Below are positions 1 through 5,895 of a DNA stretch of 6,140 nucleotides, in pieces (the stretch's first letter is position 1; every line of letters begins with the position of its first letter). The stretch is taken from the NCBI GenBank assembly GCA_946478635.1, contig CAMLCX010000313.1:1-6140 (forward strand), given 5' to 3'. A program made the translations under genes and the position numbers. The stretch is from an uncultured Pseudomonadota bacterium (lineage in GTDB: Bacteria > Desulfobacterota_B > Binatia > UBA9968). Under the pieces are notes generated by a model that was not told where the DNA came from, ran no database searches, and was given only the letters and a program-made list of their open reading frames with translations.

Positions 1-21
1 CAGAATTCAGCGGTTAAGGGG

Positions 22-1305
22 CTAGTTTAGGGAGATGTTTTCGTTGCTAACCAGCGCACGCTTGGAACTCGGCAGCAGGATCGAAAAAGTACTGCCCGCG
101 CCGAGTTCGCTTTCGACAGCGACTTCGCCACCGTGACTTTCGACGATGGTTTTGACGATGAATAGTCCCAGTCCGGTACCCTCGATGTGCTTGGTTCCAT
201 CGAGGCGTTGAAATTCGGTAAACAGCGCCGGCAGTTCCCCTTTGGGTATCCCGATTCCCGTGTCTTTCACCTGGACAAGGACTGATTTCTTGCGCATACG
301 AGTTGCCACGGTGACGCCGCCGCCGCTCGGCGTAAACTTGATCGCGTTGGCCACCAAATTCCATAACGCGCGCTGGAGTTGGTTGTCATCTCCCAGAGTG
401 GTTTTGAGGTCGGGGTCAAGATCGATGGCGAGAGTGACATTTTTTTCTTGAGCGATGACCATTTGCTGCAAAACAACGTCTTGCGCGATGACATTCATTT
501 GGACCAGTTCTCTGGAAAATTGAGGCGTGAACGCCTCCAGTTTTGAAACATCCAAAAAATCAGTAATCAGATTTAAGATTCGATCAATATTGCCCCTGAC
601 ACATTGGAGTGAAGAAAGTTTTTCTGTCGGACTTGAACGCCCGCCATGCGTGCCGGCAAGGAGCTCCACGTGACCCAGTATGACATTGAGAGGCGCCTTG
701 ATGTCATGCGCGAGGGCGCACACAAGTTGCCGTTTCAAAATTGTGGCTTCTTTCAGCCTCTCAACGCGCTTCTTTTCCTTTTTTACTTGTTTTGCCAAGT
801 AACCGTAGGAGACGGAGATACCAAAGATAAACGGCACACGAAATAGATAGGTCGAATCGACGCGCAAAAGATCCACCGCATTAGGGGCAGCGAACTGCAG
901 AAAGACGACCGTGAGGAGAACGCACCCGATTGCAATGTGAATCAGGTTCTCGCCGATAACGGCGATAAAGACGCAGAAAAAGAAAAGAATGAGAAGGTCC
1001 CACGGCACGTCGTGCAGTACCGTGATCGCCGAGATAATGAGGACCGAATCTAGAACAAGGAGGCCGGGCTCAATTAAACGTTTATCAAATAATTGTTCCG
1101 GGACCCGTCGCAGAACGGCGGCAGACATCAAGCACACCACGATCAAAAATGCGGGGACAGGTTGGGTTAGGTTCCAGTCGTGTGCGGCGAAAATTAGGTA
1201 CGAAGTGGCGATGGCAACCAGCCATTGAACGGCTAAAATCGCATTTTTGTCTTCGCGGCTTTTCGTGTCACATTGACCGTCTGTGTCGCCGTCCGTTTGG
1301 GGCAT
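22..1305 (-). CDS. Multi-pass membrane sensor histidine kinase (HisKA + HATPase_c), orphan in this window
   Basis: This is a membrane sensor kinase that autophosphorylates on a histidine and passes the phosphate to an unseen response regulator. From the ATG at 1305 it has 427 residues. About 20 polar residues are followed by roughly six hydrophobic segments (about residues 22-41, 50-65, 80-97, 103-118, 121-140, 152-171). A charged, probably coiled-coil linker (KEKKRVERLKEA) leads to the HisKA H-box ALAHDIKAPLNVI with His200, then the N-box NLVANAIKF, G1 box DTGIGI and G2 box GTGLGLFIVK. It has no receiver, PAS or periplasmic sensor domain, so any signal is probably sensed in or near the membrane. 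The residue three after the Asp next to His200 is Ala rather than the Thr/Asn of the usual HisKA phosphatase motif. The frame stays open to a GTG at 1530 (502 residues), but the extra 75 residues show no domain, and neither start has a clear Shine-Dalgarno. The function is secure, the start is not. Confidence 0.9.
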   Translation of the reverse strand: MPQTDGDTDGQCDTKSREDKNAILAVQWLVAIATSYLIFAAHDWNLTQPVPAFLIVVCLMSAAVLRRVPEQLFDKRLIEPGLLVLDSVLIISAITVLHDVPWDLLILFFFCVFIAVIGENLIHIAIGCVLLTVVFLQFAAPNAVDLLRVDSTYLFRVPFIFGISVSYGYLAKQVKKEKKRVERLKEATILKRQLVCALAHDIKAPLNVILGHVELLAGTHGGRSSPTEKLSSLQCVRGNIDRILNLITDFLDVSKLEAFTPQFSRELVQMNVIAQDVVLQQMVIAQEKNVTLAIDLDPDLKTTLGDDNQLQRALWNLVANAIKFTPSGGGVTVATRMRKKSVLVQVKDTGIGIPKGELPALFTEFQRLDGTKHIEGTGLGLFIVKTIVESHGGEVAVESELGAGSTFSILLPSSKRALVSNENISLN

Positions 1306-1788
1306 TGAAATGCTGTTGGCCCCATTCCTATGGGGCGACTCCCGCCTGGTCTCATTCAGTTGTTCCCTAAATGGAATCGGGGTTGCTGTTTTCAATTTCA
1401 GGCCGTCCGTGTGGAAGTTTGCTGACAGGGTGACACTCTGCGAGACATCTAGAGCAGTTACCGTGCCACAGCATTGGCTCACTAAATGCTCAGAATTCAA
1501 TGATAAAAATGGGTGTCTGCAATTCGGCACGGCTAACTTTGTTCATTCTTTGTACACCTCTCGCCAAAATTGTAATTAGCGGAGTCTCTAACCAATTTAA
1601 CAGAGTGGAGCGGATTTGCACGAGAAGGTATCATACGCGTGTCCGTCAGCGGCCCAGGGAGCGGCAGGAGAGCGGTACGTTGTATCGAGCCGCGCTGACA
1701 CTCATTCGAAAGTTGACCGGCCCTTGGCTCTTCTATTCCAACGGTTCAGAGTAAAATCACAACAGGGCTCAATGAAAGAGGTCTATCC
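1306..1788. other. Long divergent intergenic region between the kinase and RNase D
   Basis: This 483-base stretch separates two divergently oriented genes and should hold both of their promoters. Positions 1306-1530 could instead encode an N-terminal extension of the kinase if the GTG at 1530 is used. The translated stretch shows no recognisable domain or membrane segment. A direct repeat TGACA-GGG-TGACA lies at 1422-1434. On the plus strand TTGACC at 1713-1718 resembles a -35 box, but the best -10 candidate (TATTCC at 1734-1739) sits only 15 bases further on, so I do not call a promoter. No RNA gene is recognisable. Short plus-strand frames here have no ribosome binding site or familiar sequence. 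Confidence 0.5.
1319..1336 (-). promoter_or_regulatory. Perfect hairpin just upstream of the kinase start
   Basis: GCCCCAT and ATGGGGC form a perfect 7-bp stem around a 4-base loop, which reads AGGA on the minus strand. The structure ends 13 bases before the proposed ATG at 1305, so it would sit in the 5' untranslated region of the kinase mRNA. The loop is Shine-Dalgarno-like but about 20 bases from the ATG, too far for normal use. It could modulate translation or simply be chance. If the GTG at 1530 is the true start, it lies inside the coding sequence and a regulatory role is unlikely. Confidence 0.35.
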
Positions 1789-1792
1789 TTGA
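1772..1792 (+). promoter_or_regulatory. RNase D translation start region with overlapping six-codon mini-ORF
   Basis: A mini-ORF ATG AAA GAG GTC TAT CCT TGA (peptide MKEVYP) ends in a TGA that overlaps the RNase D start codon as TTGA (1789-1792). The RNase D ribosome binding site AGAGG (1777-1781) lies inside the mini-ORF, seven bases before the TTG, and fixes that start. A weaker AGGG at 1764-1767 stands four bases before the mini-ORF ATG. Translation of the mini-ORF could couple to, or compete with, initiation at the TTG. The arrangement is directly visible. Its use is inference, since such short frames also arise by chance. Confidence 0.4.
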
Positions 1793-2940
1793 ATACACCG
1801 GAAGCCGAATTCGTTTACGTTCGGGACCGCTCTGCAGTGGAAAAGCTGATTCAGCGCATCACAGCGGCGGAGAGGATCGCGGTGGATACCGAGGCCGATA
1901 GCCTGCACAACTATTTTGAAAAGGTTTGTTTGATTCAGCTCTCGCTCACAGACGAGCATTACCTTGTCGATCCCCTAGCCGGCTTGGACCTCGCGGGTTT
2001 CCTGCAAGCGCTGGCGGAAAAGCCATTGATTTTGCACGGAGCCGACTACGACCTTCGCATGATGCGAGCCTCCCTGGGTTTTAGACCGCGCCGGGAGGTT
2101 TTCGACACCATGATCGGAGCGCAGTTACTCGGTATCGAACAGATCGGGCTGGCCGCTCTCATCGAACGATTCTTCGATATCAAGATTGGCAAGGAAGGGC
2201 AGAAGTCGGACTGGTCGCGCCGGCCACTCAGTGAAAAGCAACTACGCTACGCGGTCAACGATACGCGTTTTCTCGAACGACTCGCGCAATGTCTAGATGA
2301 ACAGCTGAGCGAGCAGAGGAGAACCGACTGGCACGTGGAAAGTTGCGGCGCGATGGTACTCGCCACCGGACGCGAGCATGGACGCGACCCCGAAGAAGCC
2401 TGGCGCATCAAGGGATCGGGGCGGATGAGCCGCCGCCAATTGGCTTACCTGCGCGAGCTTTGGCGCTGGCGCGATGAGCACGCGCGCCGCGCCAACGTCC
2501 CGTCCTTCAAGATTCTGGTTAATGACCAGATGCTGGAGCTCGCGCTATGGGCAGAGGCGCATTCCGGCGTGCCGCTGAATCAAGGACCCAAACTGCCGCA
2601 AAACATCGATGGCGCTCGGCTGAGAACAGTTGAAGAGGCGATTGCTCGGGCCGCTAGCTTACCTCAATCATCGTTTCCAGAAATTAAAAGACAGTTGCGC
2701 GGCGAACCTTTGCCCGGTGATTGCCAGGAGCGGATCAAACTACTGCGCGATGAATGTGCGCGGATCGCCAAAGAACTGGCGATTGCCCCTTCGACTTTAG
2801 CGCCCAGAGCCGCACTCGAGTCGATTGCACGCAAGCGCCCTCGGACCGCCGAAGATATTATGGCGAGCGCAGGGTTGTTACGCTGGCAGGCGGAACTGAT
2901 TCAGGGCGCGGTCGACAAGATTTTGCACAGCGGTTCCTAA
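1789..2940 (+). CDS. rnd: Ribonuclease D (DEDDy 3'-5' exoribonuclease with C-terminal HRDC region)
   Basis: RNase D trims the 3' ends of tRNA precursors and other small structured RNAs in the cytoplasm. The 383 residues compare with about 375 in E. coli. The exonuclease domain (about 8-175) has all three motifs: Exo I VDTEADS with Asp33 and Glu35, Exo II HGADYDLRMM with Asp88, and Exo III YAVNDTRFL with Tyr154 and Asp158. These complete the two-metal DEDDy site. The conserved SDWSRRPLS block (140-148) precedes Exo III. The C-terminal part (about 212-290) matches an HRDC nucleic-acid-binding domain (SRRQLAYLRELWRWRDEHAR, then VPSFKILVND). A second helical HRDC-like repeat probably occupies about 310-383. 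The start is a TTG with AGAGG seven bases upstream, and the first internal ATG lies beyond the first catalytic motif. It is convergent with the DUF35 gene and appears to be monocistronic. Confidence 0.95.
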   Translation: MNTPEAEFVYVRDRSAVEKLIQRITAAERIAVDTEADSLHNYFEKVCLIQLSLTDEHYLVDPLAGLDLAGFLQALAEKPLILHGADYDLRMMRASLGFRPRREVFDTMIGAQLLGIEQIGLAALIERFFDIKIGKEGQKSDWSRRPLSEKQLRYAVNDTRFLERLAQCLDEQLSEQRRTDWHVESCGAMVLATGREHGRDPEEAWRIKGSGRMSRRQLAYLRELWRWRDEHARRANVPSFKILVNDQMLELALWAEAHSGVPLNQGPKLPQNIDGARLRTVEEAIARAASLPQSSFPEIKRQLRGEPLPGDCQERIKLLRDECARIAKELAIAPSTLAPRAALESIARKRPRTAEDIMASAGLLRWQAELIQGAVDKILHSGS

Positions 2941-2956
2941 TTGACACGCGGAACCG
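2931..2956 (+). repeat. Inverted repeat spanning the RNase D stop codon
   Basis: CGGTTCC (2931-2937) and GGAACCG (2950-2956) are perfect 7-bp complements separated by 12 bases that include the TAA stop. In mRNA this could form a stem-loop at the 3' end of RNase D. It is followed only by a short GTTTT (2963-2967), so it is at best a weak terminator. Protection of the 3' end or no function are equally possible. Confidence 0.35.
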
Positions 2957-3000
2957 TCGAAAGTTTTCGCAGCGTGGGCAAATCTTTTGAGGGCTAAAGA

Positions 3001-3027
3001 CGATCGGTGCGCAAGCGCACCCTACGA
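3001..3027. repeat. REP-like palindromic element
   Basis: GGTGCGC-AA-GCGCACC (3006-3021) is a perfect 7-bp inverted repeat, followed by the asymmetric flank CTACGA. Read on the minus strand, the motif GTAGGGTGCGC begins a hairpin. This resembles the REP-type intergenic palindromes dispersed in many proteobacterial and environmental genomes. It lies between convergent genes, a typical REP position. No T-run follows on either strand, so an intrinsic terminator is unlikely, although it could still stabilise 3' ends. Only one copy is in the window, so its repeat status is inferred from motif resemblance. Confidence 0.45.
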
Positions 3028-3046
3028 AGACTTTGCCTACTTTGCG

Positions 3047-3061
3047 GGAATTTCCAATTCC
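3047..3061. repeat. Small perfect hairpin GGAATT-TCC-AATTCC
   Basis: A 6-bp AT-rich stem with a 3-base loop lies 65 bases downstream of the end of the DUF35 gene on the minus strand. No clear U-tract follows it in that direction. It may contribute to 3'-end formation of the minus-strand transcript together with the REP-like hairpin, but it is short enough to be chance. Confidence 0.25.
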
Positions 3062-3126
3062 GAATCCTTCTAGTTTGTCACGCCTAACGGCCCTCTATCG
3101 CCGCGCTCGGTGATGTATGGCTGGAG

Positions 3127-3564
3127 TTATTCAGCTGGTCTAAACTTCGGCAGCGTGAATTCTTCGCTGTCTTCATACAGCACCTGCACCGGCATACCGA
3201 TCTTGACTTGGTCGGGCGGGCACTCAATGACGTTGCTGATCAGGCGCGGGCCTTCGTCCAGATCAACCAAAGAGACGTTGTAGGGCGTTTTTCCTTCGTA
3301 CGAAGGATGCCAGGCTCGGTTATACGTCACGAAGGAATAGACTTTCCCTTTGCCGCTGAGCTGCACCCACTCGTAATCCACCGAAAGACAATGCGGGCAG
3401 GAGCCCTGGGGCGGGTAAGTAAAAAATTTCGCGCATGCTTTGCAGCGTTGTGCCGTCAGTTTGTGCTCGCGCAAGCTAGCCCAAAAAGGTTTGGCTTCCA
3501 ATTCTTCGAGAAACGGCCGAACTTTTCGAACCGCTCTGCCGCGGTTATCGCTGGTCTCGCTCAT
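3127..3564 (-). CDS. DUF35 zinc-ribbon/OB-fold protein, partner of the upstream thiolase-like protein
   Basis: Proteins of this family are small acyl-CoA-binding partners of thiolase-fold enzymes. Known roles are as an aldolase subunit (ChsH2 DUF35 with Ltp2) and as the CoA shuttle between thiolase and HMG-CoA synthase in archaea. The 145 residues start with a basic/acidic helix ending in KPFWASLREHKL. A rubredoxin-like zinc ribbon follows, with Cys41-x2-Cys44 and Cys56-x2-Cys59 all present. The C-terminal OB fold (about 63-140) includes GKGKVYSFVTY, PYNVSLVDLDEGPRLISNV and IGMPVQVLY. The start at 3564 overlaps the thiolase stop as ATGA, with a G-rich Shine-Dalgarno-like run (3569-3573) four bases upstream. 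It is preferred over an in-frame ATG 11 codons earlier inside the thiolase gene. Overlap and family pairing imply a 1:1 complex. The substrate is unknown. Confidence 0.92.
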   Translation of the reverse strand: MSETSDNRGRAVRKVRPFLEELEAKPFWASLREHKLTAQRCKACAKFFTYPPQGSCPHCLSVDYEWVQLSGKGKVYSFVTYNRAWHPSYEGKTPYNVSLVDLDEGPRLISNVIECPPDQVKIGMPVQVLYEDSEEFTLPKFRPAE

Positions 3565-4715
3565 AGGGCCCCCAAGATCAAGCTTGCGTGCATGCACAGA
3601 CTGCCGCCGTGGCCGCTGATGATTCCTATCTTGGCGTCTTTCACCTGGCGCTCCGGCTCGACTTCGTTGCCGCGCAGTTGGCGCGCGGCTTCGGTGACGT
3701 GCAGCATGCCTTCGATGTGCGCTTGCGAGAGCAGGCCGCCGTGGGTGTTGACTGGAAGCTCGCCGCCCACCTCGATGCGGCCGTTCTTGACGAAATCTTT
3801 GCCCTCGCCTTTTTTGCAGAACCCGTAGTCTTCCAGCGTGATCATGGTCGTAATCGTGAAACAGTCGTAGATCTCGGCAAAGTTCATATTCTTCGGCGAG
3901 AGGCCGGCCATCTTATATGCAAGTTTGGAAGAGACATTACCGCCAAGCGTCGTCAGGCTGGGCGCGTCCATAAGGCTGAAATGCGGATGGTGCTGGCCCA
4001 TGCCGAGTATCGCCACCGGCCGCTTGGGGAAGTCGCGCGCGCGTTCGGCGCTGGTGACCAGCACCGCGCCGCCGCCGTCCGATTCGAGGGCGCAGTCGAA
4101 CAAACGCAACGGATCGCAGATAAAGCGTGATGCCTGGTGATCGGCGATGGTCATGGGTTTGCGCATGGTCGCGTTGTTATTGAGACAGGCGTGCTTGCGC
4201 GTGGCGACGGCCACGTGGGCGAGATCTTCACTCGTCGTGCCGAACTCGTACATGTGGCGCTGCGCCGCGAACGCGTGATTGGCTACGGCGGAAAAATGGC
4301 CCCAGGGCTCCTCCCAGTGCTCGTCGCCGTGGCGGATCGGATTGCCCGGCGATGGATCGGGCGTGCCGCGTTTGCGCGCGTGGACGCACATGACCGTATG
4401 CGCCATGCCCGCTTCGATGGCCATCACTGCATTCTGCACCATGGCGATTGGGGTGGCGCCCCCGAGGGCGAGATCGGTGGCATAGTTGGGCTGCATGCGC
4501 GCCATATTGGCCATGCGTACCGCGTAACTGCGGTGCGCGTCGTTGAGCGGCTGGTTGGTGACAAAGCCGTCGACGTCCGATGCTTTGATGCCGGCGTCAT
4601 CCAGACAAGCTTTGATGCATTCGAGATGCAGCGAATGAGTGCTGGCGTCGGGCCGCTTGCCGACTTTAGTCTCGGCGACGCCGACGATGGCGTATTTGCC
4701 GGAGATGTTAGACAT
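3561..4715 (-). CDS. Thiolase-like protein (SCP-x/Ltp2 type) lacking catalytic cysteines; probable CoA-ester aldolase subunit
   Basis: This 384-residue protein has the thiolase fold. The N-terminal strand SGKYAIVGVAETKVGK is typical of the lipid-transfer-protein/SCP-x thiolase branch. True thiolases carry their nucleophilic Cys at the start of the helix near residue 85; here the stretch reads LALGGATPIAMV with no Cys. The second catalytic Cys near the C-terminus also appears replaced (SGHGGSLCMH, 367-376; Cys374 does not align by eye). NTHGG (323-327) and His333, matching the His of the thiolase GHP motif, are kept, as is a YDCFT motif with Tyr283. This pattern plus the overlapping DUF35 gene fits Ltp2-ChsH2 retro-aldolases, which cleave beta-hydroxyacyl-CoA side chains. 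A non-catalytic or other carbon-carbon-bond role is possible. The ATG start has GGAGG (4721-4725) five bases upstream. The alignment was made by eye; the fold assignment is firm and the reaction is inferred. Confidence 0.88.
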   Translation of the reverse strand: MSNISGKYAIVGVAETKVGKRPDASTHSLHLECIKACLDDAGIKASDVDGFVTNQPLNDAHRSYAVRMANMARMQPNYATDLALGGATPIAMVQNAVMAIEAGMAHTVMCVHARKRGTPDPSPGNPIRHGDEHWEEPWGHFSAVANHAFAAQRHMYEFGTTSEDLAHVAVATRKHACLNNNATMRKPMTIADHQASRFICDPLRLFDCALESDGGGAVLVTSAERARDFPKRPVAILGMGQHHPHFSLMDAPSLTTLGGNVSSKLAYKMAGLSPKNMNFAEIYDCFTITTMITLEDYGFCKKGEGKDFVKNGRIEVGGELPVNTHGGLLSQAHIEGMLHVTEAARQLRGNEVEPERQVKDAKIGIISGHGGSLCMHASLILGAL

Positions 4716-4736
4716 GAAATCCTCCGTTAGCTTCTT

Positions 4737-4776
4737 TGGAGTGATGGAGTGTTGGAGTAATGGAGTATTGGGTGGG
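4737..4776. repeat. Tandem 8-bp repeat, four units plus a degenerate fifth
   Basis: Units of consensus TGGAGTNN run without a gap: TGGAGTGA, TGGAGTGT, TGGAGTAA, TGGAGTAT, then TGGGTGGG. The first six bases are invariant in four units, and variation is confined to the last two positions. On the transcribed strand the array reads as pyrimidine-rich ACTCCA units just upstream of the ribosome binding site of the thiolase-like gene. It occupies a third of the 126-base spacer between the binding-protein and thiolase-like genes. The rest of that spacer (4777-4841) shows no hairpin or clear promoter. Confidence 0.8.
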
Positions 4777-4841
4777 CAAGAGGCGGCTCATCACTCGACT
4801 TCGTCTTTATCTGTCTTACCCTATCTTCAGCGACATTCAAA

Positions 4842-5852
4842 CTATCGCGTAGATTGACCGAGATTTTTCATAAAGCCGCTCTTTTCCAACTCGGCGATGA
4901 AGCTCGCGTCCATGAACGCTTCGGGCTTGTAGTTCCATACATCGGGGCGCTGTTGCGCGACGTACTCATAGGTCGGCTGCAGGCCCTGAGTGATGGGGTA
5001 GGGGACGGAGATAAAGTCCTTCCGATAAATCTCGTAGGAGCCTTCGAGCAATTCGCGATCGGTGGTCTTTAGATATTTGCTCAAGACTTTCATGCTGAAC
5101 TCCTTATTGGTTTTCAAAAGGTGAATGCCCTCCACGTGGGCCTTGACCATGCGCATAACGGAATCGCGATCATCGATCGTATGTTTGCGGCGGGTGACGA
5201 TCGACATGGACGGATAGCTGACTTCCTGTTTGGCATCCCACAGCTTGCGGTATCCCTTTCGCTCGGCTTGGACATCGGCGGGATGAGAAAGATCGGCCGC
5301 GTCCACCGCGCCATTGAACAAGGCTTGGAGCCGGTCCGGTTGCGCGCCGATGGCGAGCATGATGACATCCTTGACGGGATCCATGCCGTATTTCTTGATG
5401 ATGTAGCGCTCGAGAAAATCTCCGAGAGAGCCAAAGCCTGAAACCGCAATACGCTTGCCGCGCAGGTCTTCAGGTTTTTTGATATCCGGGCGCACGAACA
5501 ATTTGCTTTGCACGCCGGACACGGTGTGCGCCACCGTGACGAGGTCGGCGCCGCTCAGGTTGGCGCCCATGACGGTGGTCAGCGTGCAGGGCGCGCCGAG
5601 AATGCTGCCGCCGATGATCGCCTGAGCGGATTGCCCCGAGCCGCGCAGCAGCACCAGCTCGGCTTCCATGCCGTATTTCTCGTAGAGCTTGGCTTCCTTG
5701 GCGATCCAGGGTATCCACTGCGACGCCGACAGCGAAGTGACGCCCCAGTGAAACTTCCTGGGACCCTTGTCCTGGGCCTGCGCAATAGAAGACGCAGTCA
5801 GAAACAACGCAATGGTCAGGTAAAGCAACTTCAACCCGTTTCGCGCAAACAT
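4842..5852 (-). CDS. ABC transporter substrate-binding protein, NMT1/TauA (NitT/TauT) family
   Basis: This periplasmic solute receptor would deliver a small, probably anionic organic compound to an ABC permease. The 336 residues begin with a Sec signal peptide: basic MFARNGLK, a hydrophobic core, then an Ala-x-Ala site at about residue 26. There is no lipobox cysteine, so the mature protein should be soluble. Mature features are typical of the NMT1/SsuA-like fold: FHWGVTSLSASQWIPWIAKE with an early ligand-contact segment, YEKYGMEAELVLLRGSG, the hinge region KPEDLRGKRIAVSGFGSLGD, and ALFNGAVDAADLSHPADV. The ATG at 5852 has GGGAGGAAGG directly upstream, giving a strong ribosome binding site. 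It lies 43 bases after the amidohydrolase gene and 126 bases before the thiolase-like gene on the same strand. No permease or ATPase gene is present in the window. The ligand cannot be told from sequence; in this family substrates range from sulfonates and nitrate to aromatic acids and pyrimidine precursors. Confidence 0.9.
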   Translation of the reverse strand: MFARNGLKLLYLTIALFLTASSIAQAQDKGPRKFHWGVTSLSASQWIPWIAKEAKLYEKYGMEAELVLLRGSGQSAQAIIGGSILGAPCTLTTVMGANLSGADLVTVAHTVSGVQSKLFVRPDIKKPEDLRGKRIAVSGFGSLGDFLERYIIKKYGMDPVKDVIMLAIGAQPDRLQALFNGAVDAADLSHPADVQAERKGYRKLWDAKQEVSYPSMSIVTRRKHTIDDRDSVMRMVKAHVEGIHLLKTNKEFSMKVLSKYLKTTDRELLEGSYEIYRKDFISVPYPITQGLQPTYEYVAQQRPDVWNYKPEAFMDASFIAELEKSGFMKNLGQSTR

Positions 5853-5871
5853 CCTTCCTCCCGTTTCTAAC

Positions 5872-5892
5872 TATTGCCTGTTGCCTATTGCC
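5872..5892. repeat. Tandem 7-bp repeat, three units (TATTGCC/TGTTGCC/TATTGCC)
   Basis: Three head-to-tail heptamers differ at a single position in the middle unit. They fill half of the 43-base spacer between the amidohydrolase stop and the binding-protein ribosome binding site. On the transcribed strand they read GGCAATA/GGCAACA/GGCAATA. The array ends three bases before the amidohydrolase stop codon. Confidence 0.75.
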
Positions 5893-5895
5893 TTC

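Noticed and set aside
1713..1739. Possible sigma-70 promoter TTGACC/TATTCC for RNase D
   Set aside because: The spacer is only 15 bases and the -10 match is weak, so it does not rise above chance in a 480-base region.
1500..1754. Plus-strand 84-codon frame with a hydrophobic N-terminus in the divergent spacer
   Set aside because: It has no convincing ribosome binding site. The hydrophobic start is followed by an arginine-rich, unrecognisable tail, and it overlaps the region where the kinase and RNase D promoters must lie.
3006..3021. Intrinsic terminator at the GGTGCGC hairpin
   Set aside because: The stem is perfect, but neither strand has a T-run after it. A REP-like element fits better.
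3561..4715. Bona fide acetyl-CoA acetyltransferase (thiolase)
   Set aside because: The catalytic cysteines expected in the N-terminal helix and in the C-terminal CxGGG motif are absent by eye, so a standard thiolase reaction is not supported.
3588..4730. Long plus-strand open frames (180 and 197 codons in the same frame) opposite the thiolase-like gene
   Set aside because: They are antisense to a well-supported gene with its own strong ribosome binding site. Their translations are compositionally biased and match no familiar family, as expected from GC-rich third positions.
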